Shown here: positions 43,261 to 53,441 of the stretch, piece after piece
How positions within the stretch are numbered: the first letter of the stretch is position 1
Layout of the letters: the number at the start of each line of letters is the position of its first letter
NCBI GenBank assembly: GCA_050250665.1
Contig: JBFWOF010000014.1
Location: 50,035-114,034, forward strand
DNA: 64,000 bases
Direction: 5' to 3'
Source of the DNA: JADKFD01 sp050250665
GTDB taxonomy: Bacteria; Pseudomonadota; Gammaproteobacteria; Xanthomonadales; SZUA-5
The notes under the pieces: generated by a model
Told to the model about the DNA's origin: nothing
The model's input: the letters and a program-made list of their open reading frames with translations, nothing else
Database searches by the model: none
Program-made: the position numbers and the translations under genes

Positions 43261-43317
43261 CCCGCTTCTCGACAGGTCGCTTCAAGGCCTGTCGTTTGCT
43301 TTCTTAGGGATCCAGCA

Positions 43318-43689
43318 ATGGCGACAGTAAACCAGTTGGTGCGTAAGCCGCGGTCACCGAAGTCTTTCAAGACCGCGTCTCCGGCGCTTGAGAACTGCCC
43401 GCAAAAGCGTGGCGTTTGTACTCGTGTCTACACGACCACGCCGAAGAAGCCGAATTCGGCGCTTCGCAAAGTGGCCAAGGTGCGTTTGACCAATGGCTTT
43501 GAGGTCATCAGTTACATCGGTGGCGAAGGTCATAACCTGCAGGAGCACTCCGTGGTGCTGATCCGCGGCGGTCGTGTCAAGGATCTACCCGGTGTGCGTT
43601 ATCACACCGTGCGTGGTTCGCTTGATGCCTCCGGCGTTGCCAAGCGCAAGCAGAGCCGCTCCAAGTACGGCGCCAAGCGTCCCAAGTAA
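43318..43689 (+). CDS. rpsL: 30S ribosomal protein S12
   Basis: 123 aa. TTTPKKPNSALRKVAKVRL and GGRVKDLPGVRYH keep the lysines (E. coli 43 and 88) of streptomycin-sensitive S12. Decoding-centre protein. First gene of rpsL-rpsG-fusA-tuf behind its own promoter. Confidence 0.99.
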   Translation: MATVNQLVRKPRSPKSFKTASPALENCPQKRGVCTRVYTTTPKKPNSALRKVAKVRLTNGFEVISYIGGEGHNLQEHSVVLIRGGRVKDLPGVRYHTVRGSLDASGVAKRKQSRSKYGAKRPK

Positions 43690-43707
43690 TCACATACGAG
43701 ATCTGCC

Positions 43708-44175
43708 ATGTCCCGCAAAGGTTCACATCCGCAACGCGCCATCCTGCCCGACCCGAAATTCGGGAACGTGGTGATCGCGCGTTTTGTCAACATGATCATG
43801 CGTAGCGGCAAGAAAGCCGTCGCCGAGAGCATCCTCTACGGTGCCATCGACGAAATCAGCGGCAAGAACAGCGACGCCGTTGGTCTGATCGAAAAGGCCC
43901 TGAGCAATGTTGCTCCGGTGGTTGAGGTCAAGTCCCGCCGCGTTGGTGGTGCTACCTACCAGGTGCCGATCGAAGTACGCCCGGCTCGCCGTTCCGCCCT
44001 GGCCATGCGCTGGGTGATCGACGCTGCGCGCAAGCGTGGTGAGACCTCGATGCCGCGCCGTCTGGCCGGCGAGTTGATGGACGCTTCCGAGAATCGCGGT
44101 TCGGCCGTGAAGAAGCGCGAAGAAACCCATCGCATGGCTGAAGCGAACAAGGCGTTCTCGCACTACCGCTGGTAA
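43708..44175 (+). CDS. rpsG: 30S ribosomal protein S7
   Basis: 155 aa (MSRKGSHPQRAILPDPKFGN), with the conserved EVRPARRSALAMRWVIDAAR block. 16S rRNA head assembly initiator. In E. coli S7 represses this operon at the rpsL-rpsG junction, here only 18 nt long. Confidence 0.98.
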   Translation: MSRKGSHPQRAILPDPKFGNVVIARFVNMIMRSGKKAVAESILYGAIDEISGKNSDAVGLIEKALSNVAPVVEVKSRRVGGATYQVPIEVRPARRSALAMRWVIDAARKRGETSMPRRLAGELMDASENRGSAVKKREETHRMAEANKAFSHYRW

Positions 44176-44202
44176 GACCCCGACAAGAAAGGATTCTTTG
44201 CC

Positions 44203-46293
44203 GTGGCCCGAGACACCCCCATCGAGCGCTATCGTAATTTCGGCATCATGGCTCACATTGATGCCGGAAAGACGACAACGACCGAGCGCATCCTGTACTA
44301 CACCGGCGTCAACCACAAGATCGGTGAAGTGCACGAAGGTGCGGCGACGATGGACTGGATGGAGCAGGAGCAGGAGCGTGGCATCACGATCACCTCGGCT
44401 GCCACCACGTGTTTCTGGACTGGCATGGATCAGTCTTTTCCGCAGCACCGCTTCAACATCATCGATACGCCAGGGCACGTCGACTTCACCATCGAAGTCG
44501 AGCGCTCCCTGCGCGTGCTCGACGGTGCGGTGTTCGTGCTATGTGCAGTCGGTGGCGTGCAGCCGCAGTCGGAAACGGTTTGGCGTCAGGCCAACAAGTA
44601 CGGTGTGCCGCGGCTGGCCTTCGTCAACAAGATGGATCGCGCCGGCGCTGATTTCGACAAGGTCGTGGCCCAGTTGAAGAACCGTCTGGGTGCCAACCCG
44701 GTGCCGATGCAGGTGCCGATCGGTGCCGAAGATCACTTCGAGGGCGTGGTCGATTTGCTCAAGATGAAGGCGATCCATTGGGATCCGGCCTCTCAGGGCA
44801 TGAAGTTCGAATACCGCGATATCCCGGCTGAACTGGTGGAGCGCAGCAAGAAGGCGCGCGAGTTCATGGTCGAGGCCGCCGCCGAGGCCGTCGAAGAGCT
44901 GATGAACAAGTACCTGGATGGCGTGGAGCTGAGCGAGGACGAGATTATCGCTGGCCTGCGTGCCGGTACCCTGTCGACCAGCCTGATTCCGGTGTTCTGC
45001 GGTACCGCCTTCAAGAACAAGGGCGTCCAGGCAATGCTGGATGCCGTGGTGTCGCTGCTGCCGTCGCCGGCTGATCGCCCGCCGGTGCGCGGTACCGACG
45101 AGCGTGAGGTCGAAGCCACCCGGGCGGCGCTCGATACCGAGCCCTTCTCGTCACTGGCATTCAAGATTGCCACCGATCCCTATGTGGGAACGCTGACCTT
45201 TTTCCGGGTCTACTCGGGCACGCTGAGCTCGGGTGACACCGTGTACAACCCGGTCAAGAGCCGCAAGGAGCGGGTTGGCCGAATGCTGCAGATGCATGCC
45301 AACCAGCGCGAAGAGATCAAGGAAGTGCGGGCGGGAGATATCGCCGCTGCCGTCGGTCTCAAGGATGTCACCACCGGCGACACGCTGTGCGCCCTGGACA
45401 ACGTGATCACGCTGGAGCGTATGGTCTTCCCGGAGCCGGTGATCGCCATGGCGATCGAGCCGAAGACCAAGGTGGATCAGGAAAAGATGGGTATCGCCCT
45501 GTCGCGACTGGCGCAGGAAGATCCAAGCTTTCGCGTACGCACCGACGAGGAGTCGGGTCAGACCATCATTTCGGGCATGGGTGAGTTGCATCTCGAGATC
45601 ATCGTCGACCGCATGAAGCGCGAGTTTGGCGTCGAGGCCAATGTCGGCAAGCCCCAGGTCGCCTATCGCGAGACCATCCGTCGTTCGGTCAAGCAGGACG
45701 GCAAGTTCGTGCGTCAGTCCGGTGGCCGCGGCCAGTATGGCCATGTCGTGCTGGAAATCGAGCCGCGTGAGCGCGGTGAGGGCTATCTGTTCGAGAATGC
45801 GATTGTCGGTGGTGTCGTACCCAAGGAATACATTCCTGCGGTCGACAAGGGAATTCAGGAAGCGGTTGCGGCTGGCGTCATGGCGGGTTTTCCGATCGTG
45901 GACGTCAAGGTACGCATCGTTGACGGTTCTTACCACGAGGTCGATTCCAACGAAATGGCCTTCAAGATCGCCGGATCGATGGGCTTCAAGGAAGGTTTCA
46001 TGAAGGCCTCTCCGGTGCTGCTGGAGCCCATCATGAAGGTCGAGGTGGTGACGCCCGAGGATTACATGGGCGACGTCATGGGCGATATTTCGCGCCGTCG
46101 CGGTGTCCTCCAGGGCAGCGACGAAACCTCCTCCGGCAAGGTCGTCAATTCGACCGTCCCGCTCGGTGAAATGTTCGGCTACGCCACCTCGCTGCGTTCG
46201 ATGACGCAGGGCAGGGCCACTTTCACCATGGAATTCGATCATTACGCAGAAGCTCCGGCCAACATCGCCGAAGCCGTCATGAAAAAGTCCTGA
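44203..46293 (+). CDS. fusA: Elongation factor G
   Basis: 696 aa from a GTG start with AAAGGA upstream. G1 AHIDAGKTT, G2 RGITI, G3 DTPGHVDF, G4 NKMDR, followed by domains II-V. Catalyses ribosomal translocation. Standard place between rpsG and tuf. Confidence 0.98.
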   Translation: MARDTPIERYRNFGIMAHIDAGKTTTTERILYYTGVNHKIGEVHEGAATMDWMEQEQERGITITSAATTCFWTGMDQSFPQHRFNIIDTPGHVDFTIEVERSLRVLDGAVFVLCAVGGVQPQSETVWRQANKYGVPRLAFVNKMDRAGADFDKVVAQLKNRLGANPVPMQVPIGAEDHFEGVVDLLKMKAIHWDPASQGMKFEYRDIPAELVERSKKAREFMVEAAAEAVEELMNKYLDGVELSEDEIIAGLRAGTLSTSLIPVFCGTAFKNKGVQAMLDAVVSLLPSPADRPPVRGTDEREVEATRAALDTEPFSSLAFKIATDPYVGTLTFFRVYSGTLSSGDTVYNPVKSRKERVGRMLQMHANQREEIKEVRAGDIAAAVGLKDVTTGDTLCALDNVITLERMVFPEPVIAMAIEPKTKVDQEKMGIALSRLAQEDPSFRVRTDEESGQTIISGMGELHLEIIVDRMKREFGVEANVGKPQVAYRETIRRSVKQDGKFVRQSGGRGQYGHVVLEIEPRERGEGYLFENAIVGGVVPKEYIPAVDKGIQEAVAAGVMAGFPIVDVKVRIVDGSYHEVDSNEMAFKIAGSMGFKEGFMKASPVLLEPIMKVEVVTPEDYMGDVMGDISRRRGVLQGSDETSSGKVVNSTVPLGEMFGYATSLRSMTQGRATFTMEFDHYAEAPANIAEAVMKKS

Positions 46294-46347
46294 GCTTCAA
46301 CAAGCTCATTGTCCCAAGCACAACCAGAGATCAAAGGTTAGTTCGCC

Positions 46348-47538
<1,191 letters not shown>

Positions 47539-47551
47539 GGAATGACTGCAG

Positions 47552-47573
47552 GTCCCTGCCAGGAGGCGGGGAC
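47552..47573 (+). terminator. Weak hairpin terminator after tuf
   Basis: GTCCCTGCC/GGCGGGGAC, 9-bp stem with one U-G pair and an AGGA loop, but only two T residues follow. Possibly partial termination between the str and S10 operons. Confidence 0.4.
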
Positions 47574-47618
47574 TTCAGAGATCTGCTTTAACCGAACATA
47601 AACAGTTTCGTTTAGGGC

Positions 47619-47647
47619 TTGGCAATTACAACGCCGCGGAGTATAGT
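47619..47647 (+). promoter_or_regulatory. Sigma-70 promoter of the S10 operon
   Basis: TTGGCA (47619-47624), 17-nt spacer, TATAGT (47642-47647). It leaves a leader of about 110 nt before rpsJ, containing a CTCGCTTTGCGAG hairpin, where an L4-type control could act as in E. coli. Confidence 0.75.
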
Positions 47648-47762
47648 TCGCGGCCCTCTTGCTCGCTTTGCGAGTGAGAACAAACATCGGCGGTGGAGCG
47701 TAGGCTCAAGGATGTGGCGAACGCGCGAAATGCGCGGCGTGAACACCGCTACGGAGAGAAAC

Positions 47763-48077
47763 ATGGCTCAGCAACAGCGAATTCGTATTCGGCTGAAGGC
47801 TTTCGATCATCGTCTGATCGACAGGTCTGCCAGCGAGATCGTCGAGACCGCCCGCCGCACCGGGGCTCAGGTCCGAGGTCCTATCCCTCTTCCCACGAAG
47901 ATCGAGCGCTACACCGTGCTCACTTCGCCGCACGTCGACAAGGACGCGCGTGACCAGTACGAGACCCGCACGCACAAGCGTGTGATGGATATCGTCGACC
48001 CGAACGACAAGACCGTGGACGCGCTCATGAAGCTCGACCTGGCTGCGGGCGTCGACGTTCAGATCAAGCTCTACTGA
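47763..48077 (+). CDS. rpsJ: 30S ribosomal protein S10
   Basis: 104 aa starting MAQQQRIRIRLKAFDHRLID; GPIPLPTKIERYTVL is the S10 signature. The ATG at 47763 follows GGAGAG closely. Also the NusE partner of antitermination. First gene of the S10 operon. Confidence 0.98.
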   Translation: MAQQQRIRIRLKAFDHRLIDRSASEIVETARRTGAQVRGPIPLPTKIERYTVLTSPHVDKDARDQYETRTHKRVMDIVDPNDKTVDALMKLDLAAGVDVQIKLY

Positions 48078-48096
48078 GAACTCGAGGAGATCAGTC

Positions 48097-48738
48097 ATGA
48101 CTATCGGATTGGTTGGCCGCAAGTGCGGCATGTCCCGAGTGTTTACCGAGAACGGCGAGTCGGTGCCGGTGTCGGTCATCGAGGTGGAAGCAAATCGCGT
48201 GACCCAGGTCAAGACCAAGGACACGGACGGCTACGATGCCATCCAGGTTACGACCGGCACCAAGCGTACTGCGCTCGTCAACAAGCCGCAGGCAGGCCAT
48301 TTTGCCAAGGCGAAGACCGGCCCGGGCCGCGGCCTCTGGGAATTCCGTCTGGATTCCGCTGATGTCGGCAAGTTCGACGTCGGCGCCGAGCTGAAGGCCG
48401 ATGTCTTCACCGAGGGCCAGATCGTCGACGTCGCCGGTGTCACCCGCGGCAAAGGCTTCCAGGGCACCATCAAGCGCTGGAACTTCACGATGGGCGATGC
48501 CACTCACGGTAACTCGCTGAGCCACCGTTCCCCGGGTTCCATCGGTCAGCGCCAGACGCCGGGCCGCGTGTTCAAGGGCAAGAAGATGGCCGGCCACATG
48601 GGCAACGTCAACGAGACCATCCAGAACCTCCGCGTGGTGCGCGTCGATGTCGAGCGCAATCTGCTGCTGGTTCGCGGTGCCATTCCCGGTGCGCCGGGTG
48701 GTGATGTCGTCGTGCGGCCCGCATCGAAGGGGCGCTGA
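48097..48738 (+). CDS. rplC: 50S ribosomal protein L3
   Basis: 213 aa. MTIGLVGRKCGMSRVF start and the central loop GNSLSHRSPGSIGQRQTPGRVFKGKKMAGHMG split around the PTC-reaching finger; Gln in this loop is the usual PrmB methylation site. GAGGAG precedes the start. Confidence 0.98.
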   Translation: MTIGLVGRKCGMSRVFTENGESVPVSVIEVEANRVTQVKTKDTDGYDAIQVTTGTKRTALVNKPQAGHFAKAKTGPGRGLWEFRLDSADVGKFDVGAELKADVFTEGQIVDVAGVTRGKGFQGTIKRWNFTMGDATHGNSLSHRSPGSIGQRQTPGRVFKGKKMAGHMGNVNETIQNLRVVRVDVERNLLLVRGAIPGAPGGDVVVRPASKGR

Positions 48739-48747
48739 GGAATGACC

Positions 48748-49347
48748 ATGGAATTGAATGTCGTGGGCGCGAGCCCGATGCAGGTTTCCGAGGCGGTGTT
48801 CAACCGCCCCTATTCGGAAGCGCTGGTCCATCAGATCGTCACCGCATATCGCAATGCCGGTCGCGCTGGTACCAAGAAGCAGAAGACCCGTTCCGAAATG
48901 TCCGGAACGACGAAGAAGTTCAAGAAGCAGAAGGGCGGCGGCGCCCGTCACGGTGATTACCGTGCCCCGATCTTTGTCGGTGGTGGCCGCGCCTTCGCCG
49001 CCCGTCCGCGCAGCTTTGCGCAGAAGGTCAACCGCAAGATGTATCGCGCTGCCATGCAGGCGATTCTCTCGGAGTTGATCCGTCAGGACCGCGTGCGCGT
49101 GATTGCAGGCCTGGAGATTGCAGACAGCAAGACCAAGTCCTTCATCGCGAAGCTGAACGAGCTCGGCGTCAATCGGGCTACCTTTGTGGCCAGTGAAGTC
49201 AGTGAGAACGCTTACCTCGCGGCACGCAATATTCCCCACGTGCACGTCGTTGATGTGCATGGGTTGAACCCGGCGAGTCTGGTCGGCACCGACAACCTGG
49301 TGCTGACGGTCGACGCGGTCAAGAAGATTGAGGAGTGGCTGTCGTGA
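48748..49347 (+). CDS. rplD: 50S ribosomal protein L4
   Basis: 199 aa from the ATG at 48748, preferred because GAGG is 7 nt upstream; an ATG at 48742 is too close to that site. The extended loop TKKQKTRSEMSG...KQKGGGARHGDYRAP enters the exit tunnel. In E. coli L4 regulates this operon. Its stop overlaps the rplW start. Confidence 0.97.
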   Translation: MELNVVGASPMQVSEAVFNRPYSEALVHQIVTAYRNAGRAGTKKQKTRSEMSGTTKKFKKQKGGGARHGDYRAPIFVGGGRAFAARPRSFAQKVNRKMYRAAMQAILSELIRQDRVRVIAGLEIADSKTKSFIAKLNELGVNRATFVASEVSENAYLAARNIPHVHVVDVHGLNPASLVGTDNLVLTVDAVKKIEEWLS

Positions 49348-49640
49348 GTAATGAGCGATTGCTGTCGGTGCTGATCGCACCGCGGATCTCGGAAAAGGCG
49401 GCCCGTATCCAGGCCGACCACAACCAGTATGTGTTCGAAGTGGCGACCACTGCCACCAAGCTTGACGTCAAGGCAGCGGTCGAAACGCTGTTCAAGGTCA
49501 AGGTCGAGGGCGTCCGGGTTCTGAACGTGAAAGGCAAGAGCAAGGGTTTCCGTGGGCGCACTGGTAAGCGCGCCGACTGGCGGAAGGCCTATGTCACGCT
49601 GGCCGACGGTCAGTCCATCGAATTCGGCACGCAGGCCTGA
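49344..49640 (+). CDS. rplW: 50S ribosomal protein L23
   Basis: 98 aa from a GTG overlapping the rplD stop (GTGA) with GAGGAG 8 nt upstream, giving MSNERLLSVLIAPRISEKA, which fits the family. Docking site for trigger factor and SRP at the tunnel exit. Confidence 0.96.
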   Translation: MSNERLLSVLIAPRISEKAARIQADHNQYVFEVATTATKLDVKAAVETLFKVKVEGVRVLNVKGKSKGFRGRTGKRADWRKAYVTLADGQSIEFGTQA

Positions 49641-49653
49641 GAGGAAAGCGATC

Positions 49654-50481
49654 ATGCCTCTGATTAAAGTTAAGCCAACGTCCCCCGGCCGCCGCGGCGT
49701 GGTTCGTGTTGTGACCCCCGAGCTGCACAAGGGTGGTCCGTACAAGCCGCTGGTTGAGCCCCAGGATAAGACCGGTGGTCGTAATCACCACGGTCGCATC
49801 ACCACGCGTCATCGCGGCGGTGGTTCGCGTCAGCATTACCGTCTGATCGATTTCAAGCGCGACAAGGACGGCATTGCGGCCAAGATCGAGCGTCTCGAGT
49901 ACGATCCCAACCGCACTGCGCACATCGCGCTGCTGCTCTACATCGACGGCGAGCGTCGTTACATCATTGCGCCCAAGGGTGCGAAGGTCGGCGATGCGAT
50001 CCTCAGCGGTCGTGATGCGCCGATCAAGAACGGCAATTGCCTGCCGCTGCGCAACATGCCGATCGGTAGTACGGTCCATTGCATCGAAATGAAGCCCGGC
50101 AAGGGCGCACAGCTGGCTCGCGCCGCTGGTGCCTCGGCCCAGTTGGTGGCTCGCGAGCAAGGCTACGCCACGCTGCGACTGCGCTCCGGTGAGATGCGCA
50201 AGGTGCCGGCCGATTGTCGCGCCTGCGTCGGTGAAGTGTCCAACTCCGAGCACAACCTCGAGAGCCTGGGCAAGGCCGGTGCCACTCGTTGGCGCGGTAT
50301 TCGCCCGACGGTTCGCGGTGCGGCCATGAACCCGGTCGATCACCCGCACGGTGGTGGTGAAGGTCGCTCCGGTCAGGGCAACCCGCATCCGGTGTCGCCG
50401 TGGGGTACGCCGAGCAAGGGCTACAAGACGCGCAAGAACAAGCGCACCAGTGTGTTCATTGTGCGCCGTCGTAACGGCTGA
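49654..50481 (+). CDS. rplB: 50S ribosomal protein L2
   Basis: 275 aa starting MPLIKVKPTSPGRRGVV. The C-terminal MNPVDHPHGGGEGRS motif, next to the peptidyl-transferase centre, is intact. Longest protein of the operon, 13 nt after rplW. Confidence 0.98.
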   Translation: MPLIKVKPTSPGRRGVVRVVTPELHKGGPYKPLVEPQDKTGGRNHHGRITTRHRGGGSRQHYRLIDFKRDKDGIAAKIERLEYDPNRTAHIALLLYIDGERRYIIAPKGAKVGDAILSGRDAPIKNGNCLPLRNMPIGSTVHCIEMKPGKGAQLARAAGASAQLVAREQGYATLRLRSGEMRKVPADCRACVGEVSNSEHNLESLGKAGATRWRGIRPTVRGAAMNPVDHPHGGGEGRSGQGNPHPVSPWGTPSKGYKTRKNKRTSVFIVRRRNG

Positions 50482-50498
50482 TTGAGGGCTAAGGAATC

Positions 50499-50774
50499 AT
50501 GTCTCGTTCATTGAAGAAAGGCCCCTTCGCCGATCTGCACCTTCTCAAGAAGGTTGAAGTAGCGGCGGCGGGGAACAGCAAGAAGCCGATCAAGACCTGG
50601 TCGCGTCGTTCGATGATCCTGCCGGAAATGGTGGGTCTGACGATTGCGGTCCACAACGGTCGACTGCACGTTCCGGTAGTGATCAACGAAAACATGGTGG
50701 GCCACAAGCTTGGAGAGTTCGCGCCGACGCGCACCTTCAAGGGCCACTCCGGCGACAAAAAGGCGGGTAGGTAA
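50499..50774 (+). CDS. rpsS: 30S ribosomal protein S19
   Basis: 91 aa (MSRSLKKGPFADLHLLKKV), with the conserved PEMVGLTIAVHNGR and GHKLGEFAPTRTFKGH blocks. Two nt before rplV. Confidence 0.98.
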   Translation: MSRSLKKGPFADLHLLKKVEVAAAGNSKKPIKTWSRRSMILPEMVGLTIAVHNGRLHVPVVINENMVGHKLGEFAPTRTFKGHSGDKKAGR

Positions 50775-50776
50775 TC

Positions 50777-51118
50777 ATGGAAGCGCGCGCAATACTGCGA
50801 ACGGCGAGAATCTCGCCGCAAAAGGCTCGTCTGGTTGCTGACCAGGTGCGGGGCATGGCGGTCGGACGGGCAGAGCAACTGCTGACGTTCAGCCCGAAGA
50901 AAGCTGCAGGGATGATTCGCAAGGTGCTGCTGTCCGCGGTATCCAATGCCGAAAACAACCTGGGCGCCGATGTCGACGAGCTCAAGGTACAGACCATCTG
51001 CGTGGACGAAGGTCCGCAGCTGAAGCGTCTGCATGCTCGCGCCAAGGGTCGCGCGAATCGAATCATCAAGCGCACGAGTCACATCACCGTGATTGTCGGC
51101 GACGGCCGCGCGGACTGA
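50777..51118 (+). CDS. rplV: 50S ribosomal protein L22
   Basis: 113 aa starting MEARAILRTARISPQKARLVADQVRG; the beta-hairpin tip region PQLKRLHARAKGRANRI lines the exit tunnel. Slightly longer N-terminus matches gammaproteobacterial L22. Confidence 0.98.
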   Translation: MEARAILRTARISPQKARLVADQVRGMAVGRAEQLLTFSPKKAAGMIRKVLLSAVSNAENNLGADVDELKVQTICVDEGPQLKRLHARAKGRANRIIKRTSHITVIVGDGRAD

Positions 51119-51128
51119 GGATCAAAAC

Positions 51129-51806
51129 ATGGGTCATAAAGTCAATCCCGTTGGCATCCGTCTCGGAATCTCCCGTGACTGGAATTCGAAGTGGTATGCC
51201 GGCCGCAAGGAATTTGCCGACTACCTGGTGGCGGATCTCAAGGTGCGTGAGTACCTGAAGAGCCGTCTCAGCCAGGCCGGCATCAGCAAGATTCAGATCG
51301 AGCGTCCTGCCAAGACTGCCCGCCTGACCATTCACACCGCCCGTCCGGGTGTGGTGATTGGCAAGAAGGGTGAGGACATCGAGAAGCTGCGCAAGGAAGT
51401 GTCGGACATCATGGGCGTGCCCACGCACGTCAATGTGGCCGAGATCCGCAAGCCGGAGCTTGATGCGCAGCTGGTGGCCGAGTCGATCACCCAGCAGCTC
51501 GAGCGTCGCATCATGTTCCGCCGCGCCATGAAGCGCGCCGTGCAGAACGCGCTGCGCCTCGGTGCCCTCGGTGTGAAGGTGAGTGTTGCCGGTCGTTTGA
51601 ACGGTGCGGAAATCGCGCGTTCGGAGTGGTATCGCGAAGGTCGCGTTCCGCTGCACACGCTGCGAGCCGACATCGACTACGGGTTCGCTGAAGCTAAGAC
51701 CACCTACGGCATCATTGGTGTCAAGGTGTGGATCTACCGCGGCGACATCTTTGATCTCTATGCGCCTCAGGCCGACACCAAGGCCGAGCGCACGCAGGCG
51801 AAGTAA
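51129..51806 (+). CDS. rpsC: 30S ribosomal protein S3
   Basis: 225 aa from ATG 51129 (MGHKVNPVGIRLGISRDW). KH domain with GRPGVVIGKKGE-like VVIGKKGEDIEKLR, then C-terminal domain. mRNA-entry helicase component. Confidence 0.98.
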   Translation: MGHKVNPVGIRLGISRDWNSKWYAGRKEFADYLVADLKVREYLKSRLSQAGISKIQIERPAKTARLTIHTARPGVVIGKKGEDIEKLRKEVSDIMGVPTHVNVAEIRKPELDAQLVAESITQQLERRIMFRRAMKRAVQNALRLGALGVKVSVAGRLNGAEIARSEWYREGRVPLHTLRADIDYGFAEAKTTYGIIGVKVWIYRGDIFDLYAPQADTKAERTQAK

Positions 51807-51821
51807 GGGAGTATCGAAGCC

Positions 51822-52235
51822 ATGCTGCAACCTTCACGAACCAAATATCGCAAGGCGCACAAAGGCCGTAACAATGGTCTGGCCTTTGTTGCGAACAAGG
51901 TCAGTTTCGGCGAATACGGTCTCAAGGCCGTTGAGCACGGGCAGCTGACTGCGCGGCAGATCGAAGCCGCCCGCCGGACCATTTCCCGCTACGTCAAGCG
52001 TGGTGGAAAGTTGTGGATCCGAGTGTTTCCGGACAAGCCGATTTCGAAGAAGCCGATCGAAGTTCGCATGGGTAACGGAAAGGGCAACGTCGAGTACTAC
52101 GTCGCGCAGATCCAGCCCGGTCGAATGATCTATGAGATGGAAGGGGTTTCAGAAGTACAGGCGCGTGAAGCGCTGGCTCTGGCCGCTGCCAAGTTGTCCG
52201 TCAAGACCATTTTCGTTACCCGTTCGGTGATGTGA
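51822..52235 (+). CDS. rplP: 50S ribosomal protein L16
   Basis: 137 aa starting MLQPSRTKYRKAHKGRNNG; conserved WIRVFPDKPISKKPIEVRMG and GKGNVEYYVA. The RNA-contacting arginine-rich parts are intact. Overlaps rpmC by 1 nt. Confidence 0.98.
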   Translation: MLQPSRTKYRKAHKGRNNGLAFVANKVSFGEYGLKAVEHGQLTARQIEAARRTISRYVKRGGKLWIRVFPDKPISKKPIEVRMGNGKGNVEYYVAQIQPGRMIYEMEGVSEVQAREALALAAAKLSVKTIFVTRSVM

Positions 52236-52429
52236 TGAATGCCAGTGAACTACGAACCAAGTCGATCGTCGAGTTGAAAGAGCAACTCGTCGGCCTGCGC
52301 CAGGAGCAGTTCAATCTGCGCATGCAACGCGGCCAGGGTCAGCAGACCCAGGTCCATCAGATCAAGCGTGTACGTCGCGATGTCGCACGCGTTAAGACCG
52401 TCATCGCCGAGATCGAGCGCAAAGGTTAA
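52235..52429 (+). CDS. rpmC: 50S ribosomal protein L29
   Basis: 64 aa, two-helix protein (MNASELRTKSIVELKEQL, then QVHQIKRVRRDVARVKTV). The ATG in the TGATG junction with rplP is taken; a GTG one codon earlier is possible. Confidence 0.96.
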   Translation: MNASELRTKSIVELKEQLVGLRQEQFNLRMQRGQGQQTQVHQIKRVRRDVARVKTVIAEIERKG

Positions 52430-52432
52430 GCC

Positions 52433-52705
52433 ATGAGCGAGCAGCAGACAGAAAGCACCAAGAAGGCCCGACCGCTGGTTGGCGTCGTGGTGAGCAACAA
52501 GATGCAGAAGACCGTTACGGTCCTGGTCGAGCGCCAGGTCAAGCACGGCATGTACGGCAAGTACATCCGTCGTTCGACCAAGTTCCATGCGCACGATGAA
52601 CTCGGCGCCTGTGAAGGTGACACGGTCACGATCACTTCCTGTCGCCCGATTTCGAAGACCAAGAGCTACGCGGTCACCGAGATCGTCCGGCGCGCTGGCG
52701 AGTAA
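52433..52705 (+). CDS. rpsQ: 30S ribosomal protein S17
   Basis: 90 aa. LVGVVVSNKMQKTVTVLVER and HDELGACEGDTVTITSCRPISKTK are typical S17 segments. Last gene of the S10 operon, 14 nt before rplN. Confidence 0.98.
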   Translation: MSEQQTESTKKARPLVGVVVSNKMQKTVTVLVERQVKHGMYGKYIRRSTKFHAHDELGACEGDTVTITSCRPISKTKSYAVTEIVRRAGE

Positions 52706-52719
52706 GAGGAGACCATCTC

Positions 52720-53088
52720 ATGATCCAGATGCAGAGCACGCTAGCCGCGGCCGACAACAGTGGCGCGAAGGAACTGATGTGTATCAAGGTGCTGGGTGGA
52801 TCCAAGCGCCGGTACGCCAACATCGGTGACGTGATCAAGGTCTCCGTGCGCGCGGCCATCCCGCGTGGCAAGGTGAAGAAGGGCGAGGTCTACGATGCAG
52901 TGGTCGTGCGTACCCGCAAGGGTGTGCGTCGTGCCGACGGCTCGCTGGTGCGCTTCGACGGCAATGCCGCCGTTTTGTTGAACAACAAGCTTGAGCCGAT
53001 CGGCACTCGCATCTTTGGACCCGTGACCCGTGAACTGCGGTCGGAACGGTTCATGAAGATCGTGTCGCTTGCTCCTGAAGTGCTTTGA
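52720..53088 (+). CDS. rplN: 50S ribosomal protein L14
   Basis: 122 aa starting MIQMQSTLAAADNSGAKE, with the RRYANIGDVIKVSVRAA and GTRIFGPVTREL signatures. First gene of the spc operon; no separate promoter recognised, so S10 read-through is likely. Confidence 0.98.
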   Translation: MIQMQSTLAAADNSGAKELMCIKVLGGSKRRYANIGDVIKVSVRAAIPRGKVKKGEVYDAVVVRTRKGVRRADGSLVRFDGNAAVLLNNKLEPIGTRIFGPVTRELRSERFMKIVSLAPEVL

Positions 53089-53098
53089 GGGGTTGGTT

Positions 53099-53431
53099 AT
53101 GAACCGTATTCGTAAAGGCGATCAGGTTGTGGTGATCGCTGGCAAGGACAAAGGCCGCAAGGGCGCAGTCACGCGCGTCACTGCGGAAGGTCGCGTCTAT
53201 GTTGAGAACGTGAACATCGTCAAGCGTCACACCAAGGCGAATCCCCAGGCCAACCAGCCGGGCGGAATCATCGAACGTGAGGCTGCCGTCGACGCGTCCA
53301 ACGTGATGCTGCTGAATCCCAAGACCCAAAAGGGCGACAAGGTCGGTTTCAAGACCGTCAAGAACGACGCCGGTGTGGAGCACAAGGTCCGCGTGTACCG
53401 CTCCACGGGCGAAGTCATCGATATAGTTTGA
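53099..53431 (+). CDS. rplX: 50S ribosomal protein L24
   Basis: 110 aa from ATG 53099 with GAGGGG upstream. KOW motif KGDQVVVIAGKDKGRKGAV at the N-terminus and NPKTQKGDKVGFK in the middle. Assembly initiator of 50S. Confidence 0.98.
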   Translation: MNRIRKGDQVVVIAGKDKGRKGAVTRVTAEGRVYVENVNIVKRHTKANPQANQPGGIIEREAAVDASNVMLLNPKTQKGDKVGFKTVKNDAGVEHKVRVYRSTGEVIDIV

Positions 53432-53441
53432 GAGGCTGACC